In this document: positions 33,269-43,065 of the stretch, in pieces
How the letters are laid out: each line of letters begins with the position of its first letter
Position numbering within the stretch: the stretch's first letter is position 1
From: Streptomyces chrestomyceticus JCM 4735
GTDB taxonomy: Bacteria > Actinomycetota > Actinomycetes > Streptomycetales > Streptomycetaceae
Length of the DNA stretch: 64,000 bases
Assembly (NCBI RefSeq): GCF_003865135.1
Contig: NZ_BHZC01000001.1
Span: 1,302,001-1,366,000, forward strand
Direction: 5' to 3'
Notes under the pieces: model-generated
Database searches by the model: none
The model's input: only the letters and a program-made list of their open reading frames with translations
Told to the model about the DNA's origin: nothing
Position numbers and translations under genes: made by a program

Positions 33269-35647
33269 ATGGAGTCGCCGACCCCGCTCACCGAGAGCGA
33301 TCTGCTGGATCTCGACGCCCACTGGCGGGCGCTGAACTACCTCGCGGCCGGTCAGATCTATCTGACCGGCAACCCGCTGCTCACCGAGGAACTGCGCCCC
33401 GAGCACATCAAGCCGCGCCTGCTCGGTCACTGGGGCACCTGTCCCGGTCTGAATCTCGTCTATACGCACGTCAACCGGGTCATCAGCACCCACGGGCAGG
33501 AAGCGGTGTGCGTGTGGGGGCCGGGGCACGGTGGGCCTTCGGTGTTCGCGGGGGCCTGGCTGGAGGGGACGTACGGGGAGCTGTATCCGGACGTCGGGCG
33601 GGACGCGGCCGGGATGGGCCGACTGTTCCAGCAGTTCTCCTTTCCCGGTGGGGTGCCGAGCCATGCGGCGCCGAACGTGCCGGGCTCCTTCCACGAGGGC
33701 GGTGAGCTGGGCTACTCGCTCGCGCATGCGTACGGTGCCGCGCTGGACAACCCGGACCTGCTGGTGGCGTGCGTGATCGGGGACGGCGAGGCGGAGACCG
33801 GGCCACTGGCCGCGTCCTGGCATGCGAACAAGTTCCTGGACCCGGCGCACGACGGTGCCGTGCTGCCGATCCTGCACCTGAACGGCTACAAGATCGCCAA
33901 CCCGACGGTCCTCGCCCGGCTGGACGAGAACGAGCTGGACGCGCTGCTGCGCGGTTACGGGCACGAGCCGCTGTACGTCACCGGCTCCGACCCCGCGCAG
34001 GTCCACCGGGACATGGCCGCCGCCATGGACACCGCGCTGCTGCGCATCCACGAGGCCCAGCGCGCCGCGCGCGAGGGCGAGGAGCGGGCCCGGCCCCGCT
34101 GGCCGATGATCGTGCTGCGCACCCCCAAGGGCTGGACCGGGCCCGACGAGGTGGACGGCGCGCCCGTCGAGGGCACCTGGCGCGCCCACCAGGTCCCGCT
34201 GTCCGGTGTCCGGGACAATCCTGACCATCTGCGCCAGTTGGAGGGCTGGCTGCGGTCGTACGCGCCGGGCGAGCTGTTCGACGGCGAGGGGCGGCCGGTG
34301 GACCGGGTGCTGGCCTGTGTGCCGGACGGCGACCGGCGGCTCGGCTCCTCGCCGCACGCCAACGGTGGCCGCCTGGTCCGTACGCTGCCGCTGCCCGACC
34401 CCGAGAAGTACGCGGTGCCCGTCGACAAGCCCGGCACCCGGATGCACGAACCGACCCGTGTCCTCGGCGGTCTGCTGCGCGACCTGATGGAGCGGACCGC
34501 CGACCGCCGCGACTTCCGGCTGTTCGGCCCGGACGAGACGGCCTCCAACCGGCTCCAGGACGTGTACGACGCCACCGACAAGGCGTGGCAGGCCCGGACC
34601 GAGCCCACCGACGAGCACCTGGGGCGGCACGGACGGGTGATGGAGGTGCTCTCGGAGCACCTGTGCCAGGGCTGGCTGGAGGGGTACGTGCTCTCCGGAC
34701 GGCACGGCCTGTTCTCCTCGTACGAGGCGTTCGCGCACATCGTGTCGAGCATGGCCTCCCAGCACGTCAAATGGCTCCAGTCGGCCCGCGACATCCCCTG
34801 GCGGGTGCCCGTGGCGGGTCTGAACTACCTGCTGACCTCGCACGTCTGGCGCCAGGACCACAACGGCTTCTCGCACCAGGACCCCGGCTTCGTGGACCAC
34901 GTCCTCAACAAGGACCCGCACACCGTACGGGTCTACCTCCCGCCGGACACCAACAGCCTGCTGTGCGTGGCCGACCACGTGCTGCGCACCCGTGACGTGG
35001 TCAATGTGGTGGTCGCGGGCAAGCAGCCGTGCTTCGACTGGCTGGACATCGGGCAGGCGCGGGCGCACTGCGCGCGCGGCGCGGGCATCTGGGAGTGGGC
35101 GGGCACCGAGCAGCCCGGCAGCCGGCCCGAGGTGGTGCTCGCCTGCGCCGGTGACGTGCCGACGCAGGAGACGCTGGCCGCCGCGTCGCTGCTCCGTACC
35201 CACCTGCCGGAGCTGTCCGTACGGGTCGTCAACGTGGTCGACATGACCCGGCTCCAGCCGAACGAGGAGCATCCGCACGGGCTGACGGAGCGGGAGTTCG
35301 AGGCGCTGCTGCCGCGCGACGTGCCGGTGATCTTCGCGTACCACGGCTACCCGTGGCTGGTGCACCGGCTCACCTACCGGCGGGCCGTCCACCCCAACCT
35401 GCACGTGCGGGGCTACAAGGAGATGGGCACCACGACCACGCCGTTCGACATGGTGGTCACCAACGACATGGACCGCTACCGGCTGGTGATGGACGTGATC
35501 GACCGGGTGCCGGGGCTGGCCGTACGGGCCGCCGGGGTGCGGCAGGAGATGGCGGACGTACGGCAGCGCCACCATGCCTGGATCCGCGAGCACGGTACCG
35601 ACCTGCCGGAGGTCGAGGAGTGGAGCTGGCCGGGCGACGGGCGGTGA
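33269..35647 (+). CDS. xfp: phosphoketolase
   Basis: 792-residue thiamine-diphosphate enzyme that cleaves xylulose 5-phosphate and/or fructose 6-phosphate with phosphate to acetyl phosphate and an aldose phosphate. Full family length. Hallmarks are [50 protein letters not shown], the ThDP/metal motif [20 protein letters not shown] and the C-terminal [19 protein letters not shown]. The ATG follows ACGGAGGG. No acetate kinase or phosphotransacetylase gene is adjacent. A strong bidirectional terminator follows. Confidence 0.95.
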   Translation: MESPTPLTESDLLDLDAHWRALNYLAAGQIYLTGNPLLTEELRPEHIKPRLLGHWGTCPGLNLVYTHVNRVISTHGQEAVCVWGPGHGGPSVFAGAWLEGTYGELYPDVGRDAAGMGRLFQQFSFPGGVPSHAAPNVPGSFHEGGELGYSLAHAYGAALDNPDLLVACVIGDGEAETGPLAASWHANKFLDPAHDGAVLPILHLNGYKIANPTVLARLDENELDALLRGYGHEPLYVTGSDPAQVHRDMAAAMDTALLRIHEAQRAAREGEERARPRWPMIVLRTPKGWTGPDEVDGAPVEGTWRAHQVPLSGVRDNPDHLRQLEGWLRSYAPGELFDGEGRPVDRVLACVPDGDRRLGSSPHANGGRLVRTLPLPDPEKYAVPVDKPGTRMHEPTRVLGGLLRDLMERTADRRDFRLFGPDETASNRLQDVYDATDKAWQARTEPTDEHLGRHGRVMEVLSEHLCQGWLEGYVLSGRHGLFSSYEAFAHIVSSMASQHVKWLQSARDIPWRVPVAGLNYLLTSHVWRQDHNGFSHQDPGFVDHVLNKDPHTVRVYLPPDTNSLLCVADHVLRTRDVVNVVVAGKQPCFDWLDIGQARAHCARGAGIWEWAGTEQPGSRPEVVLACAGDVPTQETLAAASLLRTHLPELSVRVVNVVDMTRLQPNEEHPHGLTEREFEALLPRDVPVIFAYHGYPWLVHRLTYRRAVHPNLHVRGYKEMGTTTTPFDMVVTNDMDRYRLVMDVIDRVPGLAVRAAGVRQEMADVRQRHHAWIREHGTDLPEVEEWSWPGDGR

Positions 35648-35654
35648 CGGCGGT

Positions 35655-35689
35655 GGGTGGGTCCTGGGGACCGGCCCCAGGACCCACCC
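35655..35689. terminator. Bidirectional terminator between phosphoketolase and MFS genes
   Basis: A perfect 15-bp stem (GGGTGGGTCCTGGGG and its inverse) with a five-base loop fills the 43-bp gap between the two convergent stop codons. Confidence 0.85.
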
Positions 35690-35690
35690 G

Positions 35691-37004
35691 TCAGGGCTGC
35701 GGGTCCCGGGCGTCGTAGCGGGCGAAGTCGCGCCGCCACAGGGCCAGCAGCAGCACCGTCACGACGCAGGCGAGGCCCCCGCCGACGACCGCCACGGCCG
35801 GTGAGGCGAGGTCGGCCGCCGAGCCGGCCAGGAAGTCGCCGAGCCGGGGGCCGCCCGCCACCACGACGATGAACACGCCTTGCAGCCGGCCGCGCATCCG
35901 GTCCGGCGCGGCGGCCTGGAGCATGGTGCCGCGGAAGACCATAGAGACGGTGTCCGCGCACCCGGCGACAGCGAGGAAGAACAGGCCGAGCCACAGGTGC
36001 CGGGTCAGGCCGAAGCAGGCGACGGCCGCTCCCCAGGCGGCGACCGAGACGAGGATCGCCAGGCCGTGCCGTCGGACGGCGCCGAGCCACCCGGAGAACA
36101 GCGCGCCGAGCACCGCGCCGACGGCGGGCGCCGCGACGAGCAGGCCCACCGTCTTGGCGTCGCCGCCGAACCAGAGGACGGCGACGGCGGGGAACAGGGC
36201 GCGGGGCTGGGCCAGCACCATGGCCGCGAGGTCGGCGAAGAAGGTCATCCGCAGATTGGGCCGGGTGGCGAGGAAGCGCAGTCCCTCCAGGACGGAAGGG
36301 CGGCGCGGCGCCTCGTCGCCGCCGCCGTGGTCGGGGCGCATGGCGGGCAGCCGCCACATGGCGTACAGCGCGGCCGTGAAGCAGCCCACGTCGATCAGGT
36401 AGGCGGCCTGGTAGCCCCACAGACCGACGAAGACGCCGCCGAGCATCGGGCCGCCCATCATCCCGAGGTTGCTGGTGAGCGAGCTGAGGGCGTTGGCGGC
36501 GGGCAACTGCTCGGGCGGCAGCAGGCGCGGGATCATCGACGAGCGGGCGGGCGCGTTCATCGCGAAGCAGACGGCCTGGAGGGCGACGACCGTGTAGAGC
36601 ACCCAGACCTGGCGTACGTCCGCGAGCGCGGCGGCGGCCAGCGCGACGGAGAGCACGGTGGCGCCCACCGCGCTGTACAGGCCGAGTTTGCGGCGGTCGA
36701 CGGTGTCGGCGATGACGCCGCCGTACAGCCCGAAGACGACCAGCGGCACCAGGGAGCACAGGCCGACCGCGCCGACGGCGAAGGTGGAGCCGGTGAGGGC
36801 GTACACCTGGAGGGAGACGGCCAGGGCGGTCATCTGCTGGCCGACCCAGGAGACGGTGTTGCCGAACCACAGCCGCCGGTAGTCCGCCGAGGTCCGCAGC
36901 GGGGTGATGTCGGCGAAGAGGCGGGTGTACAGCGGAGGACGGGGCTTGGCGTCGGATATGGCAGGAGGCACGGGGCAGTAAAGCACGATCCGTGGTGATG
37001 CCAC
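35691..37004 (-). CDS. MFS transporter, EntS-like
   Basis: 437-residue major facilitator with about 12 membrane segments. RRLWFGNTVSWVGQQMTALAVSLQVYALTGS, FGLYGGVIADTVDRRKLGLYSA and the repeated VFRGTMLQAAAPDRMRGRLQGVFIVVV are typical of the enterobactin-exporter/DHA3 group. It is convergent with phosphoketolase and separate from the FluG-like pair (37-bp gap, divergent direction of neither). An exported siderophore or drug is possible but no biosynthetic gene is next to it. The true start may be slightly inside the frame, near ISDAKPRPP. Confidence 0.83.
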   Translation of the reverse strand: MASPRIVLYCPVPPAISDAKPRPPLYTRLFADITPLRTSADYRRLWFGNTVSWVGQQMTALAVSLQVYALTGSTFAVGAVGLCSLVPLVVFGLYGGVIADTVDRRKLGLYSAVGATVLSVALAAAALADVRQVWVLYTVVALQAVCFAMNAPARSSMIPRLLPPEQLPAANALSSLTSNLGMMGGPMLGGVFVGLWGYQAAYLIDVGCFTAALYAMWRLPAMRPDHGGGDEAPRRPSVLEGLRFLATRPNLRMTFFADLAAMVLAQPRALFPAVAVLWFGGDAKTVGLLVAAPAVGAVLGALFSGWLGAVRRHGLAILVSVAAWGAAVACFGLTRHLWLGLFFLAVAGCADTVSMVFRGTMLQAAAPDRMRGRLQGVFIVVVAGGPRLGDFLAGSAADLASPAVAVVGGGLACVVTVLLLALWRRDFARYDARDPQP

Positions 37005-37041
37005 TTACCTGGGTGGCCTGATCATGACACCGGCCGTACGG

Positions 37042-38235
37042 CTACCGGCCCTCCGAAAGGCCGTACACGCGGCGGGCGTTACCGGCCGCGACCAGCGCCG
37101 CGACCCGGTCGGCGTCCGCCGCCGACCAGGCGCCCGCGCGCACCCAGCCGGTCAGCACCTCCGCCAGCGCCGTACGGAAGGCGGCGCTGCCGACGGTGTA
37201 CAGCTCCGGCAGGCCGTAGGCGTCGGTGGAGAAGAGGAGCTTGCCGAAGGGCGCCAGCTCCAGGAATCCGGCGAGCACGGCCGCCGCGCGCGGGCCGGTG
37301 TGCCCGAGGGCCAGGCCGACGTCGGCGTACACGTGCGGGAAGGCGTGGGCCAGGTAGGCGGCCTGGCGGTGGTACGGGTAGCAGTGCAGCAGGATCAGGT
37401 CGGTGCCGGTGCCCGCGGTGGCGTGGGCGAAGTCGGTGAGCAGGGCCGGGTCGGCGTGGTGCAGGCGCAAGTCGGGGTCGCCGAAGCCGGTGTGCAGTTG
37501 CAGGGGGCGGCCGGTGCCGACGGCGAGCCACAGGAGGTGGCGCAGCAGGACCGGGTCGGTCAGGCGGTGAGGGCCGGCGGCGAGCCAGTCGCGGGCGGCG
37601 GTCGCGACGTCGGCGGTGGTGGGCGGCTCGGGGGCCAGGGCCAGCCCGTGCCGGTAGGCGGCGACGGACTTGAAGCCCGCGGCGGTGCGGGCCGCGTCCC
37701 GTACGGCGTCGGCGAGTCCGGCGGCGAACACCTCGGCGGCCGCGGCCGCGGTCTCCTCCCCCGCCGTCCGGGCCGCCCGTACGCCTGCCGCGACCCGTTC
37801 CGCCAGCGTCTCCAGGCGGACGATCTCGTGCCCGGTGCCGCCGCCCGCCTCGGCCGTCTCATGCGCCCCGGTGAGGTCGCCGGGCAGGCCGGTGTCCACC
37901 AGGTACGTGCCGATGCCAGTACCGCCCAGCAGCAGGCGGCGGGTCTCGGCCGCGCCCAGTTCGCGCCGCCGGGCGAGGTACGCGCCGGGCGTGCAGTGCG
38001 GCGCGAGGCCGAGCAGCGGCGGGCACCAACGGCGGACGGCGAAGCCCGCCTGGGTGTCGAAGAAGGTCGTGCCCGCGGCGGCGGGCCGGTCCGACTCGGT
38101 CAGGTACGACTCGAACTCGGCGGCCGACAGATCGCCGCGCAGCACGCCGTGGCAGTGCTGGTCGATCAGCGGCGGCAGGTCCGGGAACGGGTCCGGGGCG
38201 CCGTCGGGGGTGCCGTCGGTGGCCTGTGCGGTCAT
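37042..38235 (-). CDS. amidohydrolase, FluG N-domain-like
   Basis: 397-residue TIM-barrel hydrolase of the amidohydrolase-2 group. His27 and His29 in LIDQHCHGVL are metal ligands; later QLHTGFGDPDLRLHHADP, LLHCYPYHRQAAYLAH and FSTDAYGLPELY supply the others. It lies 76 bases downstream of a glutamine-synthetase-like gene, the same pair of domains that forms fungal FluG in one chain. Members of this arrangement make or break gamma-glutamyl or related amides. The ATG at 38235 follows a GGAGGGACC ribosome site. Confidence 0.82.
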   Translation of the reverse strand: MTAQATDGTPDGAPDPFPDLPPLIDQHCHGVLRGDLSAAEFESYLTESDRPAAAGTTFFDTQAGFAVRRWCPPLLGLAPHCTPGAYLARRRELGAAETRRLLLGGTGIGTYLVDTGLPGDLTGAHETAEAGGGTGHEIVRLETLAERVAAGVRAARTAGEETAAAAAEVFAAGLADAVRDAARTAAGFKSVAAYRHGLALAPEPPTTADVATAARDWLAAGPHRLTDPVLLRHLLWLAVGTGRPLQLHTGFGDPDLRLHHADPALLTDFAHATAGTGTDLILLHCYPYHRQAAYLAHAFPHVYADVGLALGHTGPRAAAVLAGFLELAPFGKLLFSTDAYGLPELYTVGSAAFRTALAEVLTGWVRAGAWSAADADRVAALVAAGNARRVYGLSEGR

Positions 38236-38311
38236 CGGTCCCTCCGGTGGGCGGCCGGCGCACCGGGGACGGGCGCAGGTGCGGGTAGGGGCGCGGGCGC
38301 GGACACGGCCA

Positions 38312-39718
38312 TCAGTACCTCCAGCGCGTCGCCGCCGCGATCTCTTCGGGCTCGCTGTCCGCGAAGTGCGCCGCCTCCGCACGGCGTACGGCGATCACGG
38401 CGCCGTACAGCACCTCCCCCATGGCCTCCCGCAGCACCGCCGACTCCGCCATTCGGTCGGTGGACTCGGTCAGTGACGAGGGCAGCCGGACGATGCCGCG
38501 CCGGGCGCGTTCCCGGACGCCCAGGACGCCCGGGTCGCCGGTGACCGGCGGGGGCAGCGCGGCGCCCGTGGAGAGGCCGTGCAGCCCGGCGGCGATGACC
38601 GCGCCGACCGCCAGGTACGGGTTGGCGGCGGCGTCGAACGGCTTGATCTCGGCGTGGCCGCCGTCCGGGTCGCCGGGAGCGCCGGTGACCAGGCGCAGCG
38701 CGGCCTCGCGGTTCTCCACGCCCCAGCACTGGTAGGCGCCGGCCCACACGGACGGGCCCAGCCGCAGATAGCTCGCGGGCGAGGGGCAGCCGACGGCGAG
38801 CAGGGCGGGCATCGCCTCCAGGATGCCGCCGAGGAACCGTACGGCGTCGGGGTCGAGGCCCCATTCGGCGTCCCGGTCCCGGTGCAGGCTGCGTTCGCCC
38901 CGGTGCAGGCTGAGGTGGAGGTGGCAGCCGTTGCCGACCTGGCCGGCCACGACCGAGGGCGCGAAGCTGGCCCGCAGGCCGTGCCGGAAGGAGACGGCCC
39001 GTACGGTCTCCCGGACGAGGACCAGTTCGTCGGCTGCGCGCAGCGGGTCGGCCGACGCGGTGGACACTTCGAACTGGCCCGGGGCGTACTCGGGGTGGAG
39101 CTGGAGCACGTCGATGTCCTGGAGGGCCAGTGCCTCGGCCACGTCGCGGAGGTAGTCGGAGAGTTCGACGACGCGGGTCATGCCGTAGGCGGGGCCCGCG
39201 CAGGGGTAGTCCAGGGCGTCGTCGGCGTCCGCCGGGCCGTCGGGACGGCCGTCGGCCTCCGGTACGCGGGTGACCACCCACTCCGTCTCGAACCCCATCT
39301 GCAGGACCAGTCCCGCGTCGGCGGCCCGGTCCACCATGCGGCGGGCGAACTGCCGCTGGCAGCCGGGGTGCGGCGTGCCGAGCTGGTCGTAGCGGTCGAC
39401 CGGCGCCCAGGCCCAGCCGGGCTGCGCCGCCAGCACCGTGACCCGCTCCAGGTCGGGGAAGAGCCGCAGGTCGCCGTCGGGCCCGCCGAGGTGTGCGGAC
39501 GCGGTGATCGCGTCGTCGGAGGTGAAGACGTCGAAGACCGGTGACATGCCGACGCCGCGCTGCACGGCGGGTGCCAGCCGGGCCGTCGGCACGGTCTTGG
39601 TACGGGCGATGCCCGCGTTGTCGACCCAGGTGAGGGCGATGGCGCGGACGTGCTCCGCGTCCAGCCGTGCCGCCGTCCGGCGGGCGTCGCCCCACTGCTG
39701 CGCAGGCCCCGGTTCCAT
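38312..39718 (-). CDS. glutamine synthetase family protein, FluG C-domain-like
   Basis: 468-residue ligase of the glutamine synthetase superfamily. The N-terminal beta-grasp (VRAIALTWVDNAGIARTKTVP) and catalytic domain are complete: MGFETEWVV, HPEYAPGQFEVSTASADPL, NGCHLHLSLHRG and the C-terminal AEIKPFDAAANPYLA. It is not GlnA: sequence and context match the gamma-glutamylamide synthetase/FluG-like group, which joins glutamate to an amine or ammonia at the cost of ATP. An ATG at 39733 would add five residues. It is co-directional with the amidohydrolase, forming a split FluG pair. Confidence 0.85.
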   Translation of the reverse strand: MEPGPAQQWGDARRTAARLDAEHVRAIALTWVDNAGIARTKTVPTARLAPAVQRGVGMSPVFDVFTSDDAITASAHLGGPDGDLRLFPDLERVTVLAAQPGWAWAPVDRYDQLGTPHPGCQRQFARRMVDRAADAGLVLQMGFETEWVVTRVPEADGRPDGPADADDALDYPCAGPAYGMTRVVELSDYLRDVAEALALQDIDVLQLHPEYAPGQFEVSTASADPLRAADELVLVRETVRAVSFRHGLRASFAPSVVAGQVGNGCHLHLSLHRGERSLHRDRDAEWGLDPDAVRFLGGILEAMPALLAVGCPSPASYLRLGPSVWAGAYQCWGVENREAALRLVTGAPGDPDGGHAEIKPFDAAANPYLAVGAVIAAGLHGLSTGAALPPPVTGDPGVLGVRERARRGIVRLPSSLTESTDRMAESAVLREAMGEVLYGAVIAVRRAEAAHFADSEPEEIAAATRWRY

Positions 39719-39871
39719 AGCGCGTGTCCCCATTCCGCCATGCCGCTCACTCGGCGGCCGTCCGAACTGTGCCCTGTCCGTGCCACGGCGCCCCTGTCCA
39801 GGGGCGGTTGCCGCGGGTGTCCTGCCGTACGGCCGACGCGGCCGTCCCGCTCCCGGGGACCGTACCGGCCG

Positions 39872-41935
39872 TCACGGACAGTCGAACTCGCACCATACGC
39901 ACTTTCCGTTGCCGCGCGGCTCCACACCCCAGATATCCGACAGCCGGTCCACCAGGAGCAGTCCGCGGCCGGACATCGCGGACTCGTCGCTGTCGCGGCG
40001 GCGCGGCAGGGCGCTGGAGCGGTCGGCCACCTCCAGCCGTAGCCGCCGGTCGGTGCCGTGCGGCATCCGTACCGTCACCACCGCCGCGCCGTCGGTGTGC
40101 AGCAGCGCGTTGGTGATCAGCTCGTCGGCGGCCAGTTCGATCTCGTCCGCGCGCTCCCGTGCGCCCCAGGCCCGTACCGCGGCGCGGATCATGTGGCGGG
40201 CGGCGGACAGCCCTTGGGCGTCGTCGGGCGCGACGTGCTGCTGGAGCCGTCCGGCGGCCGGCGCGGCGGGCTCGCCGCCGCGCCGCAGGATCAGCATCGC
40301 CATGTCGTCGTCGCCGGTCTGCTCGGCCGCCAGGTCGCAGAGCCGGTCGGCCAGTTGCTGGACGTCCTGGGGACCGTCGCGGACCACTCTGGCCAGGTGC
40401 CGTACGCCGTCCTCGATGTCGATGCCCGGCTGTTCCACCAGCCCGTCGGTGTACAGCACCAGGGTCTCCCCGATGCCCAGGTGGGCGGTGGTGACGGGGT
40501 AGTCCAGGTCGCGGAAACCGGTCGCTATGCCCAGCGGCAGGCCGCCGGCCACCTCCAGCCGCCGGCACAGTCCCTCGGCGTGCCGCAGCAGCGGGTCCAC
40601 GTGCCCGGCGCGCACCAGCCGCACCGTCCCGGTGGCCAGGTCGGCTTCCGCGTACGTGCAGGTGGCGAAGCGGTCGGTGTCCAGTTCGCCGAGGAAGGCG
40701 GAGGCGCGGGCCATGACGGTGGCGGGCGGGTGCCCCTCGGCGGCGTAGGCGCGCAGCACGATCCGGAGCTGGCCCATGACGGTCGCGGCGTGGGTGTCGT
40801 GCCCCTGGACGTCACCGATGACCGCGGCGACCCGGCCTTCGGGCAGCGGGATCACGTCGTACCAGTCGCCGCCGATGTCCCGGCCGGCCCGGGCGGCCCG
40901 GTAGCGTACGGCGATCTGGGCGCCGGGGATGCCGGGGATACGGCGCGGCAGCATGGCCTGCTGGAGGCCCTCGGCAAGGTCGTGCTCCTGGTCGTAGAGC
41001 ATGGCGCGGGCCAGGCTCTGCGCGACGCTGGAGCCGAGCGCCACCAGCAGGTTGCGCTCCTGTACGCCGAACGGGTTCTCCGAGCGGTAGAACAGGCCCA
41101 CCACCCCGATCGGCCGGGCCTGCGCGATCAGCGGCAGGTACGCGGCGGAGCCGAAGTCCAGCCTTTCGAGGTGCGGCCAGAGCGTCGGGTACCGTTCGGC
41201 GAACTCGGCGCGGGAGCGGATGAAGCACGGCTGGAGGGTGCGCACCGCCTCGCTCATCGGAAACTCCTCCTCGACCCGCACCACCTCGTGCTGCGGCACG
41301 AAGCTGCCCGGCTGCCCTTCGTGGACCACCCGGATACGGCCCGCCTCGACCAGGCCGACGATGACGTTCTGCGCGCCCAGCCGGGTCAGCGCCTGGTCGT
41401 CGCCGAGCACGCCGATGACGTCGCGGACGGTCCTGGCGTGCGCCAGGGCCGCCGTCGTGCGCTCGACGAGGCCGGTGTTGCGCAGCTTCCGCGCGTGCGC
41501 CTGGGCCCGTTCCGCCGCCTGGGTGTATTCCTGGCCGGCGTCCCGGACGACGCCGATGACGCGGTGCGGCGTCCCGTCACCGTCCCGGCGGATGCTGGCC
41601 TGGGTGTGGGTCCAGCGCACCGTGCCGTCCCGCAGCCGCACCCGGAAGTAGGCACCGTAGGAGTCGCTGCCGTCCTTCAGGGCCTGGGAGACGACGCTGT
41701 CCAGGCGGGCCGCCTCGTCGGGCGGCAGACGGCAGGCCAGGGTGGCCGGGTCGGAGTCGTACTCCTCCGGCGTCAGGTCGAAGACCTCCAGAGCGGAGCC
41801 GTCCATGTGCATACGGCCGCTGTCGAGGTCCCAGTCGAAGCCGCCCATGCCGTTGAGGGCCAGCGTCAGGTCCGGATGAGCGGGCCAGTCGTCCGGCACC
41901 GACACGGTCGGCCGCTTCGTGCCCCGGTCAGCCAT
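39872..41935 (-). CDS. PAS-GAF-PP2C/SpoIIE phosphatase with C-terminal HATPase (paralogue 2)
   Basis: 687 residues, same domain order as the protein at 14096-16252: PAS (about 25-135; GGFDWDLDSGRMHMDGSALEVFDL), GAF (about 160-315), SpoIIE/PP2C (about 325-550; IGGDWYDVIPLPEG, IGDVQGHDTHAATVMGQLR, YTDGLVEQPG, TGDDDMAMLIL) and anti-sigma-type ATPase (about 560-685; ELITNALLHTDGAA, GRGLLLVDRLSDIWGVEP). The two share long near-identical stretches, so they arose by duplication. Start at the ATG before ADRGTKRP. It is divergent from the dual-HTH regulator. Confidence 0.92.
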   Translation of the reverse strand: MADRGTKRPTVSVPDDWPAHPDLTLALNGMGGFDWDLDSGRMHMDGSALEVFDLTPEEYDSDPATLACRLPPDEAARLDSVVSQALKDGSDSYGAYFRVRLRDGTVRWTHTQASIRRDGDGTPHRVIGVVRDAGQEYTQAAERAQAHARKLRNTGLVERTTAALAHARTVRDVIGVLGDDQALTRLGAQNVIVGLVEAGRIRVVHEGQPGSFVPQHEVVRVEEEFPMSEAVRTLQPCFIRSRAEFAERYPTLWPHLERLDFGSAAYLPLIAQARPIGVVGLFYRSENPFGVQERNLLVALGSSVAQSLARAMLYDQEHDLAEGLQQAMLPRRIPGIPGAQIAVRYRAARAGRDIGGDWYDVIPLPEGRVAAVIGDVQGHDTHAATVMGQLRIVLRAYAAEGHPPATVMARASAFLGELDTDRFATCTYAEADLATGTVRLVRAGHVDPLLRHAEGLCRRLEVAGGLPLGIATGFRDLDYPVTTAHLGIGETLVLYTDGLVEQPGIDIEDGVRHLARVVRDGPQDVQQLADRLCDLAAEQTGDDDMAMLILRRGGEPAAPAAGRLQQHVAPDDAQGLSAARHMIRAAVRAWGARERADEIELAADELITNALLHTDGAAVVTVRMPHGTDRRLRLEVADRSSALPRRRDSDESAMSGRGLLLVDRLSDIWGVEPRGNGKCVWCEFDCP

Positions 41936-42156
41936 GTGCGCAACTTTGCCACATTTGCCCCATACGTGGCCGGTCCATCGGTGTCCGGTACGAGGCCGGG
42001 CCACGAAGCCGGTCGTGGCGACGCGGGACCTGCCTGACTTACGCATCAGTCAGTGCTCAACACCGGGCGCCTACCGCTGCTGTAATCGGCCAGGGCCCCG
42101 ACCAGCACTGGTGAGGTCGTTGCGATGATCTCAACACACTGTTACGGTCCCTGACC

Positions 42157-43020
42157 ATGCCCCTGGACGAAGACCCCGGCACCCGGGTCCCCGACGACAG
42201 CGACGTGCGCGACCGCGTCCGGCAGGTGGTCGACCGCCTCGGCTGCAGCCGCCGCGAGTTCGCCCGGCGCATCGTGATGGACCCCTCGAAGCTGTCCAGG
42301 TCGCTGGGCGGCACCCGGCGTTTCACCCTCGCCGAGATCGTCCGCGTCGCGGACATCGGCGGCGTGGACGTGGCGTGGCTGCTCGGCTCCCCGGGCGGCT
42401 CCCCGGCGCCGGCCCGGGACCGGGAGCCGGTCGCGGTGCCCGAGGGCGGCCGGCCGCTGCAGATCGTCCGGGAGACCGTCCGGCTGATCGCCGAGCACGG
42501 TTTCCACGGCGTCCGGGTCGCCGACATCGCCGCCGCCTGCGGCACCAGCACGGCCGCCGTGCACTACCACTTCCCCGGCCGCGACGAGCTGCTGGAAGCG
42601 GCCGTGCGCTGGTGCATGGACGAGGACACCGCGCGGCGCGCCGCGGGCCTGGCCGACGCGCCGGACGCCCGCGCCGAACTGCTGCACCTGATCGCGCTCC
42701 AGACGCCGCGCACCGCACAGCAGCGGCGGCAGTGGCTGGTCTGGCTCGACCTGTGGGCCCAGGCCGCGCGCTCCACCGCCGTCGGGCAGTTGCACGAGCA
42801 CTACTACCGGCAGTGGCGGACCACCGTCGCCGAAGTCCTGCGCCGGGGCGTCGACCAGGGCGTCTTCCGCGCCGTGGACCCCGAGCCCACCGCACTGCGG
42901 CTGACCGCGCTCATCGACGGCCTGGCCACCCAGGTGCTGGCCACCGCGCCCGACAGCACCGGCCCCGACACCATGCACGCCGCGCTGCTCACCTTCATCG
43001 ACCACGAACTGGCCCCCTGA
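42157..43020 (+). CDS. transcriptional regulator with XRE-like and TetR DNA-binding domains
   Basis: 287-residue regulator with two DNA-binding modules. Residues about 15-80 form an XRE/lambda-repressor-like helix-turn-helix (LGCSRREFARRIVMDPSKLSRSLGG, TLAEIVRVADIGGVDVAWLLG). After a Pro-rich linker, residues about 103-150 form a TetR helix-turn-helix (IVRETVRLIAEHGFHGVRVADIAAACGTSTAAVHYHF), then a TetR_C/BetI-like ligand domain. It lies 45 bases upstream of the carnitine-degradation-like genes on the same strand and probably controls them. Confidence 0.85.
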   Translation: MPLDEDPGTRVPDDSDVRDRVRQVVDRLGCSRREFARRIVMDPSKLSRSLGGTRRFTLAEIVRVADIGGVDVAWLLGSPGGSPAPARDREPVAVPEGGRPLQIVRETVRLIAEHGFHGVRVADIAAACGTSTAAVHYHFPGRDELLEAAVRWCMDEDTARRAAGLADAPDARAELLHLIALQTPRTAQQRRQWLVWLDLWAQAARSTAVGQLHEHYYRQWRTTVAEVLRRGVDQGVFRAVDPEPTALRLTALIDGLATQVLATAPDSTGPDTMHAALLTFIDHELAP

Positions 43021-43065
43021 GCAGGCAACTCCCCTGCCGTTCCCCCACCGACCGAAGGACCCGCC

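Noticed and set aside
33242..35593. A 783-codon minus-strand frame
   Set aside because: Exact antisense shadow of phosphoketolase.
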